Below are positions 8,823 through 17,012 of a stretch of 64,000 nucleotides of DNA, piece by piece. The notes under the pieces are model-generated. The model worked only from the letters and a program-made list of their open reading frames with translations. It ran no database searches and was not told the DNA's origin. Where the stretch lies: assembly GCF_900113335.1 (NCBI RefSeq), contig NZ_FOOX01000009.1, positions 124,001 to 188,000 on the forward strand, written 5' to 3'. This DNA is from Desulfotruncus arcticus DSM 17038 (GTDB lineage Bacteria; Bacillota; Desulfotomaculia; Desulfotomaculales; Desulfallaceae). Positions within the stretch are counted from its first letter, which is position 1; each line of letters begins with the position of its first letter. A program made the position numbers and the translations under genes.

Positions 8823-10922
8823 GTGAATAAACTCACAAACATGGTCAGGCCGGGAACAGTTGCTGTGGTTGGAGCTTCATCAAAGCAGGGTAAAATAGGG
8901 CACACAGTTTTAAATAATATTATTAGCTGCGGATACAAAGGTAAAATATATCCCATCAATCCTAAGGAAACCGAAATTGAAGGGATACAAGCTTATCAAT
9001 CAGTTGCTGATCTGCCTGAACCGATTGACCTGGCGGTAATAGCGGTGCCGGCGTCATTGGTACCGGGAGTGGTGGAAGATTGCGGCCGTATTGGGGTAAA
9101 ATATCTGGTAATAATAACTGCCGGATTTAAGGAGATAGGGGCAGAAGGGCTTGAAATGGAGAAAAAAATCATTGAAACCTGCCGGGAACACGGTATGCGC
9201 CTTTTGGGTCCCAATGTGGTTGGTTTTATTGATACCCATACTCCAATTAATGCTTCATTTGCAGCTACCTTCCCCCAGAAAGGAGAAATAGCTTTTCTTT
9301 CGCAAAGTGGTGCCATGCTTGTAGCCATTTTGGATTGGAGTTTATCAAGTGGACTTGGCTTCAGTAAAGTGGTCAGTCTTGGCAATAAGGCTGATTTGTC
9401 GGAAATAGATTTTATTGAAGATGCTGCGGACGATCCTAACACCAAGGTAATATTATGTTACATTGAAGATATCGTGGACGGACCAAGGTTCTTGGATGTT
9501 GCATCCCGGGCAGCCTGCAAGAAACCGGTTATTGTTATTAAATCCGGCACCAGCCAGGCCGGGGCCCAGGCGGCCTCTTCCCATACAGGGGCGCTGGCGG
9601 GCAGCGATTTGGCGTATGATGTAGCTTTTAGACAATGCGGTGTGATCAGGGCCCGTTCCATGACGGAGTTATTCAACCTGGCTGTGGCCTTTGCCAGGTC
9701 ACCCGTACCAGCCGGCAAAAAAGTGGCGATAATTACTAATTCTGGTGGCCCCGGGATTATTGCTACCGATAACGTTGAAAATTATGGGCTGCAAATGGCC
9801 CGGTTTACCAAGGACACTATTGACGCGTTGAGGGGCACTCTTCCGGTAGAAGCCAATGTATATAACCCGGTGGATGTGTTGGGTGACGCGAAGGCAGATC
9901 GCTACAGGTTTGCACTGCAAAAAGTATGCGCAGACCCTAATGTGGATAGTGTAGTGGTATTAATGTGTCCTACAGGTGTTACCCAGCCTGTTGAAACTAG
10001 CCAAGCTATTTTGGAAGCAAAAAAAGCATACCCGGAAAAACCAATTTTGGCTGCCTACATGGGTGGTGAAACTCTTGCCCGGGGCTCGGCAATGCTGGCA
10101 GAGGGAGGTGTGCCGTGCTTCACTTTTCCGGAACCTGCTATTTCCTGTATTAGCGGGCTGGTAAGATATAATGAGATGCTGCAAAAGCAAGAGGAAGCAG
10201 CTGCTCAAATGAGCCGTATTGATCAAAAAGGAGCCAAAGCAGTATTCTATGATGTGATAAAAGATAACCGATTGGTGCTGCTGGGCAGCGAGGCGGCGGA
10301 AGTGGCCAACTGTTACGGTATTCCGGTAGCCCCGACGGTGCTGGCAACTACACCGGAAGAGGCGGCCCTGGAAGCTGATAAGATGGGCTATCCTGTGGTG
10401 ATGAAAGTGGCCTCTCCAAAAATTTTACACAAAACAGATGTGGGTGGTGTTATCGTCGGGTTGAAAAATTCCGATGAAGTACGCCGGGCATATTTGGAGA
10501 TAATGGATAATGTGTATGGGTATATGCCGCAGGCCGTTGTTTATGGTGTAGAAGTGCAAAAGATGATGCCAAAGGGTACCGAGTTAATTATCGGCATGAC
10601 TAAAGACATTCAATTTGGCCCGCTGGTCGGTTTTGGTCTTGGTGGAATTTATGTTAATCTATTAAAAGATGTTAGTTTCAGGCTTGCCCGGGGGCTTACT
10701 TCCGGCGAGGTAGAAAAAATGCTGCAGGAAACCAAGGCATACACATTGTTACGGGGGTATCGCGGTGAAAAGCCGCGTGATATAGCTGCCCTGACGGATG
10801 TTATATTACGGGTGGCCGCGCTGGTCAATGATTTCCCGGAAATAACCGAGATGGACATCAACCCGGTGTTTGCGTATGAAGAAGGGCTTTCTGCCCTGGA
10901 TATTAAAATCACAATATCGTGA
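8823..10922 (+). CDS. ADP-forming acetate/acyl-CoA ligase, fused alpha-beta
   Basis: About 700 residues. An N-terminal CoA-binding Rossmann domain (VAVVGASSKQGKIG) and succinyl-CoA-synthetase-like alpha domains carry the SHTGALAGSD motif, whose His is the phosphorylated residue. After ~470 residues comes an ATP-grasp beta part (YPVVMKVASPKILHKTDVGG). The enzyme converts acyl-CoA + ADP + Pi to acid + CoA + ATP; substrate range cannot be read. GTG at 8823 is preferred because GAGGTG lies 7 bases before it; GTG 8814 and ATG 8817 are in-frame alternatives. The next gene follows after 10 bases. It could conserve energy from acetyl-CoA made by the acetoin pathway. Confidence 0.9.
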   Translation: MNKLTNMVRPGTVAVVGASSKQGKIGHTVLNNIISCGYKGKIYPINPKETEIEGIQAYQSVADLPEPIDLAVIAVPASLVPGVVEDCGRIGVKYLVIITAGFKEIGAEGLEMEKKIIETCREHGMRLLGPNVVGFIDTHTPINASFAATFPQKGEIAFLSQSGAMLVAILDWSLSSGLGFSKVVSLGNKADLSEIDFIEDAADDPNTKVILCYIEDIVDGPRFLDVASRAACKKPVIVIKSGTSQAGAQAASSHTGALAGSDLAYDVAFRQCGVIRARSMTELFNLAVAFARSPVPAGKKVAIITNSGGPGIIATDNVENYGLQMARFTKDTIDALRGTLPVEANVYNPVDVLGDAKADRYRFALQKVCADPNVDSVVVLMCPTGVTQPVETSQAILEAKKAYPEKPILAAYMGGETLARGSAMLAEGGVPCFTFPEPAISCISGLVRYNEMLQKQEEAAAQMSRIDQKGAKAVFYDVIKDNRLVLLGSEAAEVANCYGIPVAPTVLATTPEEAALEADKMGYPVVMKVASPKILHKTDVGGVIVGLKNSDEVRRAYLEIMDNVYGYMPQAVVYGVEVQKMMPKGTELIIGMTKDIQFGPLVGFGLGGIYVNLLKDVSFRLARGLTSGEVEKMLQETKAYTLLRGYRGEKPRDIAALTDVILRVAALVNDFPEITEMDINPVFAYEEGLSALDIKITIS

Positions 10923-10932
10923 GGTGATTAGT

Positions 10933-11991
10933 TTGAAAAACCTCTTTATAATGGGTAACCCTGATTGCGGTAAAACGGCGGTGATTATCGGTCTGGCGCT
11001 GAAGTTAAAAGAAGCTGGTTATAAGGTGGGATATTTCAAACCTGTTGACAATGGCAGAAAAACTGCTACCGGTAAGGTTCCGGGCGGCGATGCCGTGCTG
11101 ATGAAGGATGTTCTGGGCATTGAAGCTCTGCTGGGGTTGATTAATCCTACGAGAACCGGGCCTTCCTACCTGGGTGTTTATGAGCAGGATTACAGCCTGC
11201 AGCAAATTAAATCAGCCTTTAATGAAATTTCCGGTGATTATGATGTAATGCTTGTTGAGGGTGCTATCTTTCCCTATGCACTATCCTCGGTTGGGATGGA
11301 TTCGGTTTCCCTGGCCAGGGAATTTGATTCCAGGGTAATGAATGTAGTAAAAGTGGAAAATGATTTTAGCCTGGACCTGGCAATTATGTATAACAATTAT
11401 GTGGGATGCCGGCAGGCCCAAACCGCAGGCACTATTTTCGCCAACGTGCCAAGAGCGCTGCTGGCCAAGGTGGAGGGCTTATTCCGGCCGGCTCTTGCCG
11501 ATGCCGGCTATAAGACGCTGGGTGTTATACCGAACCGCTCTGAATTATCATCACCTACGGTAATGGAATATCAGGAGACGCTTGGCGGGGAACTGCTGGT
11601 GGGGCACGAAAACATGGACCGGCTGGTTGAAGATGTGGTCGTTGGCGCCATGACTATGGATAGTGCCTTGACCTATCTGCGCAGGGCTGCCAACAAAGCG
11701 GTAATTTTGGGTGGTGACAGGGCGGATCTGGCTTTGGCTGCCCTGGAGACCCATACATCCGTACTGGTTCTTACCGGCGGACTGTACCCGGACGTAAAAG
11801 TTCTGGCAAGGGCGGGAGAAAAAGGTGTGCCGGTGATCCTGACTTATCAGGATACTTATACCGTTATTGAAATGTTGAGTCAGGTGCACAGGCATATAAA
11901 ACCAAACGACAAGAGCGGGATAGCCATTGCCCGGGAAAACTTTGAACAATATTGTGATTTTAACACAATTCTTGAAATCTTAGGCTTGTAA
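10933..11991 (+). CDS. BioD-like/DRTGG protein (phosphotransacetylase N-terminal family)
   Basis: 352 residues from a TTG with GAGGTGAT upstream. A P-loop near the N-terminus (GNPDCGKTAV) belongs to the dethiobiotin-synthetase-like fold. A DRTGG-like domain lies in the second half (GGDRADLALAALETH is visible). The same pair of domains forms the regulatory N-terminus of long phosphotransacetylases; the catalytic PTA domain is absent. It is tightly coupled to the ADP-forming synthetase, so a regulatory or accessory role in acyl-CoA/acetate metabolism is inferred. Confidence 0.8.
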   Translation: MKNLFIMGNPDCGKTAVIIGLALKLKEAGYKVGYFKPVDNGRKTATGKVPGGDAVLMKDVLGIEALLGLINPTRTGPSYLGVYEQDYSLQQIKSAFNEISGDYDVMLVEGAIFPYALSSVGMDSVSLAREFDSRVMNVVKVENDFSLDLAIMYNNYVGCRQAQTAGTIFANVPRALLAKVEGLFRPALADAGYKTLGVIPNRSELSSPTVMEYQETLGGELLVGHENMDRLVEDVVVGAMTMDSALTYLRRAANKAVILGGDRADLALAALETHTSVLVLTGGLYPDVKVLARAGEKGVPVILTYQDTYTVIEMLSQVHRHIKPNDKSGIAIARENFEQYCDFNTILEILGL

Positions 11992-11998
11992 AGCTTTT

Positions 11999-12024
11999 AG
12001 CCCCGTAAAGGGGCTTTTTATTTT
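11999..12024 (+). terminator. Rho-independent terminator
   Basis: AGCCCC/GGGGCT stem with a 5-base loop followed by TTTTTATTTT, just after the DRTGG gene. Confidence 0.85.
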
Positions 12025-12040
12025 ACTTTAGGAAATTATA

Positions 12041-12096
12041 CTGGCCATATTTATGGCCAGAACTAAGGATTAAAGTACTGAAAAGCGCGCGCTTTT
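12041..12096. repeat. Two perfect palindromes between convergent genes
   Basis: CTGGCCATATTTATGGCCAG (12041-12060) is a perfect inverted repeat. AAAAGCGCGCGCTTTT (12081-12096) is a perfect 16-base palindrome. The second may act as a terminator for either strand. Confidence 0.5.
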
Positions 12097-12148
12097 CTTG
12101 TGAATCAGCGCGTTTTTCCGGCACTTGTGGTAAAATGTTTTTAGCAGC

Positions 12149-12388
12149 TTAAAAGATTTGATTGATATAATCGTTCACGCTTTGGGCTATCTTATTTTTC
12201 ACCTGCTCCCTGGTTCCCTGGGGAATGTTTTCATTAATCGGGAGGTCATTGTGTTCGGCCAGGCGGTGATACTGAACTATTCCGTCACCGATCAATCTGC
12301 CTTCATCTGTTACTCGGTAATGCACAATATAACTCGGGTCAATTGAATTATCCTTGTCAACCCTGACGGCTATGTGATATGCACTCAT
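12149..12388 (-). CDS. Hypothetical protein, 79 residues
   Basis: A good GGAGG site precedes the ATG. The sequence is soluble and mixed-charge, with an acidic/polar N-terminal half (AVRVDKDNSIDPSYIVHYRV) and a C-terminal helix ending VNDYINQIF. There is no membrane segment, cysteine motif or domain I can name. It stands alone between convergent neighbours. Confidence 0.6.
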   Translation of the reverse strand: MSAYHIAVRVDKDNSIDPSYIVHYRVTDEGRLIGDGIVQYHRLAEHNDLPINENIPQGTREQVKNKIAQSVNDYINQIF

Positions 12389-12429
12389 GCTTGTCCTCCG
12401 TTTTTGGTACTATTATTACCTTTAGGGGG

Positions 12430-12560
12430 GCGGCCTAAACTAACTATAATAACGGTTGCAGCATGGGGTCGGACCCCGGTTGCCACCTTGGCGGAAAGGG
12501 GACGGCGCCCCTTTCGGGGAATGTCCCCAGCTTATGCGGGCGGACAGGGTCGTCCGCCCC
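12430..12560. repeat. Cluster of GC-rich palindromic units
   Basis: Between the 79-residue gene and the HAD gene lie several short GC-rich inverted repeats: GGGGTCGGACCCC, GGGGACGGCGCCCC and, at 12538-12559, GGGCGGAC-AGGGTC-GTCCGCCC. The last recurs with one change inside the pseudouridine synthase gene at 16106-16128. A half copy is at about 48688-48700. The region is much more GC-rich than its flanks and resembles REP-type elements. Confidence 0.65.
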
Positions 12561-12611
12561 TCGGCCTTATGCTAAATAGTTAGGTGATTATGTGATAAAG
12601 AGGGTGTTAAT

Positions 12612-13355
12612 TTGCCTTTGCTCCAGGCTGGTAAAAGAGAATTTGACTGTGGTGCCGTCTTACTTGATAAAGACGGCACATTGCTTGATTTTAAGGTAAT
12701 GTGGCTGGAATGGTCCAGGTATGTTATTAATGAGCTGTTGGCTGGGATAGGACAGGTAAATATCATCTCAAATACGTTGGAAATGGCTATGGGGGTAGAT
12801 TTAACCGGTTGGCAGGTAGATGCGGAAGGCCCTCTGGCGGGAGGGACCCTGACCGGTTTGCGGGCCGCTCTGGAGGAAACACTGGTGGGTGCGGGTATGA
12901 AGTCCGAAGCGGCAGCGGCCCTTGTTGCCGAAGCTATGCGGCGTTCTGAAACTGAAATGGACTGGGGAAATTTGGCCAGGCCGGTTCCGGGGTTGGAGGA
13001 AAAATTGTTCAGCTTGAAGCAAAAGAACTTCAAGCTGGCGGTTGTTACCGCTGATTTGGCCGAGAGATCTAAAATTACGCTGCAAACACTGAAGCTTGAC
13101 CATTATTTTGATGCCGTTATCGGAGCCGACCTGGTGAAAAACACCAAGCCTTCTCCCGATATGGCTCTTTTGGCTTGCGGCAGGCTGGGGGTGGCACCGG
13201 GAAATGCTGTGGTTATCGGTGATTCCCCCAGAGATATATTAATGGCCCAAAATGCCGGCTCCGGCAGTATCGGAGTGCTTTCCGGCGTTTCTACCAGGGG
13301 CCAGCTGGCCGGTGCCGACGCAGTAATACCATCTGTGGCCGATTTACAAACTTGA
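12612..13355 (+). CDS. HAD-superfamily hydrolase (phosphoglycolate phosphatase-like)
   Basis: 247 residues from a TTG start with GAGGGTG upstream. HAD motif I is DKDGTLLDF near residue 20. A helical cap follows, then motif II-like VVTADLAERS, a Lys in KNTKPSPD, and motif IV GDSPRDI near residue 203. These features place it with phosphatases of the Gph/PpaX type. The natural substrate is not readable. Confidence 0.85.
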   Translation: MPLLQAGKREFDCGAVLLDKDGTLLDFKVMWLEWSRYVINELLAGIGQVNIISNTLEMAMGVDLTGWQVDAEGPLAGGTLTGLRAALEETLVGAGMKSEAAAALVAEAMRRSETEMDWGNLARPVPGLEEKLFSLKQKNFKLAVVTADLAERSKITLQTLKLDHYFDAVIGADLVKNTKPSPDMALLACGRLGVAPGNAVVIGDSPRDILMAQNAGSGSIGVLSGVSTRGQLAGADAVIPSVADLQT

Positions 13356-13366
13356 TGTGCCGGTCC

Positions 13367-14701
13367 TTATGATAATGTTTGTTCACCTGTGAGATGATCT
13401 ATAAACTGGCGTGCCGACCTTGGTGAGCGCCCGTTATGCCAATTGGCCCAATGAAGTGCACGACGGCGGAGGTCCTGAGGGTCCAGCCCCAGGTTTCTTT
13501 GCCGTGCCAGCCCCTGGACGATTTCCAAAAAGAGTTCCTGGTCCGGGCTGGGGAAAATAATAGTAATGCCAAAACGGTCGGCCAGCGACAGTTTTTCCTG
13601 TACGGAATCCATGGCGTGAATTTCCTGGCTGGACGAGTTTGCCTCCCGGTCTGCAAAGGTCTCGCGGATCAGATGCCGCCGGTTTGAGGTGGCGTAAATC
13701 AGTACATTTTCCGGTTTTTTCTCCAGCCCTCCTTCCAACAGCGCCTTGAGGTCCTTGTAGCCGGTTTCGTTTTCCTCAAAGGACAGGTCGTCCACAAACA
13801 AAATGAACCGGTGCTTGCGGCCGGTTAATTCCCTGATGATGGCCGAAAAATCCGCCAGTTGTTTTTTGCCCACCTCAATAAGCCGCAGGCTACGCTGCCA
13901 ATACTCGTTAAGCAGGGCCTTGATGGTAGATGATTTACCGGTTCCACGGTCACCGTACAACAGCATATTGTTAGCCGGGGCGCCGTTCAAGAATTTTAAA
14001 GTGTTGTCGATTATTTCAGCGCGGGTGTCGGCGTAACCAATCAAATCAGCAAAAGTTATCGGGTCCGGGCGGTCGACACCCCGTAATGAGTGGTTTTCCC
14101 ATTTAAAGGCTATTTGTCTGCCGAAAACGCCGCAGCCGAAATTGGCATAGTGCTCCGCCAAACTTTCTGCGTATTTGTCCCAGCCTGGGGCGGACGCCAG
14201 AGCATGCTTAACCGCCAGCCGTTCTTTTAGGACAGGTGTGGTGTTATGCGCAGTGGGCGTTAATGCTGCCCACTTGGGTAAAACCGCTAGGCTGCGGGGA
14301 AATTCCGGCAAGTTCTGTAAATAGTTCTCGGTTGCTTTAAGGACGGTGGCTAATCCGGTTTCAAAGGCCAGATGTAATAGCTCAAGATCCCGTCGCACCG
14401 CTTCCAGGTAAACTTTGTAATCCAGTTCCCGGTTATAAGCTGCTTCACTGAAGGGGTTGACATCATCCAACAGCAGGTCAAGCAGATGGTTTTGCCAGGG
14501 ATCGGCCGCCTCCATAGGGTTTACTGTCTGCGCCAGCAGATAGTAAAGCTTGCTGTAAGTAACAGCCGGGTTAAGCGATTCGGATGGTTCTACCAGTGCT
14601 TTCAGGTGATCCAGGTAGCTATCCAGGATGGGGTCTGAGAGTACGGAACGGTAGATAGCCAGACTGTCAATGGCGTTAATTATTGTTTTAAAGTTATCCA
14701 T
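13367..14701 (-). CDS. DUF815-family AAA ATPase
   Basis: About 444 residues. The N-terminal 200 are helical and of unknown role. The C-terminal half is an AAA+ ATPase with Walker A GDRGTGKSS, Walker B ILFVDDLSFE, and a sensor-1-like YATSNRRHL. The ATG at 14701 follows AGAGG; an in-frame TTG at 14704 is less likely. The family (DUF815) is widespread, with a DnaA/DnaC-like ATPase fold, but has no firm function. It is transcribed alone, convergent with the HAD gene. Confidence 0.85.
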   Translation of the reverse strand: MDNFKTIINAIDSLAIYRSVLSDPILDSYLDHLKALVEPSESLNPAVTYSKLYYLLAQTVNPMEAADPWQNHLLDLLLDDVNPFSEAAYNRELDYKVYLEAVRRDLELLHLAFETGLATVLKATENYLQNLPEFPRSLAVLPKWAALTPTAHNTTPVLKERLAVKHALASAPGWDKYAESLAEHYANFGCGVFGRQIAFKWENHSLRGVDRPDPITFADLIGYADTRAEIIDNTLKFLNGAPANNMLLYGDRGTGKSSTIKALLNEYWQRSLRLIEVGKKQLADFSAIIRELTGRKHRFILFVDDLSFEENETGYKDLKALLEGGLEKKPENVLIYATSNRRHLIRETFADREANSSSQEIHAMDSVQEKLSLADRFGITIIFPSPDQELFLEIVQGLARQRNLGLDPQDLRRRALHWANWHNGRSPRSARQFIDHLTGEQTLS

Positions 14702-14758
14702 CAATTAAGACCTCTTTTATGACGTTTTTTACTCCGCACCGCGGATTAAATAAGTAGT

Positions 14759-15151
14759 TCAGAGTGTTCCTCTTTTATCCCTCCAGTATTTGATATATTT
14801 TTCGTAAAGAATTCCCCCCGGGCTCCATTCCATTTTGGTTTGTTTTTCGGTTTTATACACTTCTGTCCAGAGACCAAGTTTTTCTTGTATTGCCAGCCGG
14901 GGTTGCTCTTCCTGGGGAATAAGGGTATAAACGCATAACACAGAATTTTTGATATAAGGGCATGGATCGCACTTGTTATATTTGTTGGCAAATTTAGCCA
15001 TATTTAAAATTCCCTGATTGGCCAACTCATCAAGCTGCGGTGCAATCTCCCTGAAGAAATCTGCGCTCCCTTCATAAATCCATTTGCCTGTTACTTTGTT
15101 ATTAATTTCCGGTGCAAAAATATAAGTCCAAACATTACCAACCTGAATCAT
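14759..15151 (-). CDS. Hypothetical protein with CxxC-like cysteines
   Basis: About 130 residues. The ATG at 15151 has AGGGGG upstream. A longer reading would run into repeat copy C and is not believed. A small cluster of cysteines (CDPCPYIKNSVLCVY) around residues 68-82 could bind metal. The C-terminal half is Trp/Lys/Tyr-rich. I do not recognise a family. It is divergent from the pseudouridine synthase gene, with copy C between them. Confidence 0.6.
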   Translation of the reverse strand: MIQVGNVWTYIFAPEINNKVTGKWIYEGSADFFREIAPQLDELANQGILNMAKFANKYNKCDPCPYIKNSVLCVYTLIPQEEQPRLAIQEKLGLWTEVYKTEKQTKMEWSPGGILYEKYIKYWRDKRGTL

Positions 15152-15162
15152 TGTTATCCCCC

Positions 15163-15290
15163 TAATAAAGAAGACTTGGTTCAGGTGGGGTTTTTGACCC
15201 CATCTGAACCTTAGTCGCACTTATTTCGAGCTTACAGCCTGTTAATCCCCGACCTAAGAGGGCGGGGTTTTACAGGCTGTGCGAAGATAA
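15163..15290 (+). repeat. Structured leader element, copy C (diverged helix 2)
   Basis: The first half (TAATAAAGAAGACTTGG..., helix 1 and the linker TTAGTCGCACTTATTTCGAG) matches copies A and B. Helix 2 has different bases but still pairs: ACAGCCTG with CAGGCTGT, and CCCCG with CGGGG. The closing stem TTATTTCG pairs with CGAAGATAA, with one bulged G. Replacement of a whole helix with pairing kept is evidence that the fold matters. It is sense to the pseudouridine synthase gene, about 165 bases upstream. Confidence 0.75.
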
Positions 15291-15307
15291 CCTCGCCCAG
15301 CATATTA

Positions 15308-15418
15308 AGTATTCAGAATTCAGGAGTCAGAATATTTTTGGGTACAATTCAAGGGTTTAAAAACCCATAAAGGAATGCAAAAAATTCCTACTGAATTCTG
15401 ACTACTGACTTCTAATTA
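15308..15418. repeat. Small inverted-repeat element (TCAGAATTCAG type)
   Basis: TCAGAATTCAGGAGTCAGAAT near 15313-15333 is mirrored by CTGAATTCTGACTACTGAC near 15393-15411, with about 60 bases between. Related sequence recurs at the 3' end of the next gene (16374-16397) and near 26425-26460. It looks like a short non-coding mobile or recombinogenic repeat. Confidence 0.55.
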
Positions 15419-15454
15419 TATTATACTAGACAAGAGGAGTTGAGTGAATAAGCA

Positions 15455-16399
15455 GTGGGTAACCTGGATTTAATTATACACGTGGATGAAAAGGACAGCG
15501 GTTGTACGATAGGAAATTTGCTGCGCAGAAAAAAAGGGTTTTCCCGCGCCCTGGTGCGTAAGTTAAAGCGGTCAGGGGGAATCCGGTGTAATGGTACGCC
15601 GGTTTTTATGGGAGAAAAAGTTACAGCAGGGGATGTACTTGTAGTGACAATGCCCGGTGAAGAACCAACTTTGCTGGAACCGGAAGAGATACCTTTGGAT
15701 ATTGTTTTTGAGGATCAGGATATACTGGCGGTTAACAAACCCGCCGGTATGCTGGTGCATCCGGTTAAGTGGGAGCAGAGCGGAACGCTTGCCAACGCTG
15801 TTTTATATTACTGGCGGGAAGCAGGGATAACAGGCCGTTTTCGTCCGGTCTACCGTTTGGACAGAGATACATCGGGAATTGTTTTAGTGGCTTTGAGCCA
15901 GTATGCTGCCCAGCAATTGGCGGCTCAGCTTGAAAAAAAATTACTTCGCCGCCGCTATCTTGCGGTAGTGGTGGGAACACCGCCCAATGCCGGCAGGATT
16001 GATTTGCCTTTAGGCCTAAAACCCGGTCACAGTGCTGAATGGATGGTAACCCCCGGGGGGAGGCCGGCAATAACTCACTACCGGTTGCTTGGAAAGCTGG
16101 GGAACGGGCGGACAGGGTCGTCCGTCCCTGCGTTTTCATTGCTCTGCCTTGAGCTGGAAACGGGACGGACGCACCAAATCAGGGTGCATATGAGTCATAT
16201 CGGCCACCCGTTGTTGGGGGACGCCCGGTACGGGGGGGATGAAAAACTGTTTCACCGGCAGGCCTTGCACGCCGCCGCCATAGATTTCTATCACCCTCGC
16301 ACCGGTGTCCCGGTAAAACTGCGTACTCCTGTTCCGGCCGACATGCGTGAACTTGTCCGTTTATTAAGAAGTCGGGAGTCAGAATTCAGAAATCAGTAG
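15455..16399 (+). CDS. RluA-family rRNA/tRNA pseudouridine synthase
   Basis: 314 residues. An N-terminal S4 RNA-binding domain spans ~10-75. The catalytic RluA/RluD domain follows, with the HPVKW loop, YRLDRDTSG carrying the catalytic Asp, and the ETGRTHQIRVHM RNA-binding motif. A GTG start at 15455 is used; an upstream TTG runs into a stop. Two oddities: a palindromic repeat unit inside the coding region adds residues around GNGRTGSSVPA, and the last residues (SRESEFRNQ) are encoded by a TCAGAATTCAG-type repeat. Target RNA is unknown. Confidence 0.9.
   Translation: MGNLDLIIHVDEKDSGCTIGNLLRRKKGFSRALVRKLKRSGGIRCNGTPVFMGEKVTAGDVLVVTMPGEEPTLLEPEEIPLDIVFEDQDILAVNKPAGMLVHPVKWEQSGTLANAVLYYWREAGITGRFRPVYRLDRDTSGIVLVALSQYAAQQLAAQLEKKLLRRRYLAVVVGTPPNAGRIDLPLGLKPGHSAEWMVTPGGRPAITHYRLLGKLGNGRTGSSVPAFSLLCLELETGRTHQIRVHMSHIGHPLLGDARYGGDEKLFHRQALHAAAIDFYHPRTGVPVKLRTPVPADMRELVRLLRSRESEFRNQ
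16106..16128. repeat. Palindromic unit inside the pseudouridine synthase gene
   Basis: GGGCGGAC-AGGGTC-GTCCGTCCC matches 12538-12559 with one transition in the right arm. It is translated in frame as part of a loop before the conserved LETGRTHQIR strand, where relatives are usually shorter. Confidence 0.7.
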
Positions 16400-16413
16400 T
16401 TCTGGTTCACTAA

Positions 16414-16728
16414 TCAGTACCAGGTGAAAAGCACAATCAAGGTGGTGACTATCCCCAGAACGGTAACCAGGGATAGTGCCGAACAAATTCGAAAGAACTT
16501 TTTAACGATTACCAGTTCTGCTTCCAGTTTGGCAAACTTTTCATTGGCTTCAGTCATGACTTTTTCTACATCGGAATTCATAGCATTTTGAAGCAGGGCG
16601 ATATTCGATTCCAAAGTTTTAAACTTTGTTTCCACCGGTATCAGCAGACCGTTTCTCAGCGAATGGGCCAGTGATTTGGTTAGTTCAGGCTGATTCGGTT
16701 CTTGTGCCAGTTCATAAAGTTTGGCCAA
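16414..16728 (-). CDS. Small coiled-coil protein with C-terminal membrane anchor
   Basis: 104 residues from a TTG with GGAGGTG upstream. Residues ~20-75 are helical and heptad-like (LESNIALLQNAMNSDVEKVM). They are followed by a single hydrophobic segment, about 82-103, ending in TWY. No family is recognised. It is the last gene of the dynamin operon, 3 bases after its neighbour. It could tether the complex to the membrane; this is inference from topology only. Confidence 0.65.
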   Translation of the reverse strand: MAKLYELAQEPNQPELTKSLAHSLRNGLLIPVETKFKTLESNIALLQNAMNSDVEKVMTEANEKFAKLEAELVIVKKFFRICSALSLVTVLGIVTTLIVLFTWY

Positions 16729-16731
16729 CTT

Positions 16732-16995
16732 CTACACCTCCCCGGAGGCCTGATTTACGGCATCTCTGATAGCTGACAGCACCAAAAGGGGGATTTCCTC
16801 TACTTTTTTTTCCAATTGATTAACCCTTTCCTTTAGCTCTTCAATGCCGGCGCGGTCCTGTACTTTAATGTCTTCAAGCAGCGCCAGCAAACGAGAGTTT
16901 TCATTAAGCACCGGCTGGATGAACTTTAGTTTTAGATTTACTAAAATATCTGATAAAATATCCTGCAGTTCATCATTATTTTTGGCAGAAACCAT
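16732..16995 (-). CDS. Small coiled-coil protein of the dynamin operon
   Basis: 87 residues with GGGAGG before the ATG. The centre is a strong coiled coil (AGIEELKERVNQLEKKVEEI) after a helical leucine-rich first half. No signal, membrane segment or enzyme motif is seen. It sits between two other small helical genes with very short gaps, so it is translated with them. Confidence 0.65.
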   Translation of the reverse strand: MVSAKNNDELQDILSDILVNLKLKFIQPVLNENSRLLALLEDIKVQDRAGIEELKERVNQLEKKVEEIPLLVLSAIRDAVNQASGEV

Positions 16996-17012
16996 ATTAA
17001 TACCTCCCGTGT

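Noticed and set aside
14746-14991. Alternative minus-strand frame overlapping the Cys-containing hypothetical gene
   Set aside because: No ribosome site. The frame of the 130-residue protein has a strong site.
15152-15220. N-terminal extension of the 130-residue protein
   Set aside because: It would be encoded by repeat copy C; the ATG at 15151 has its own ribosome site.
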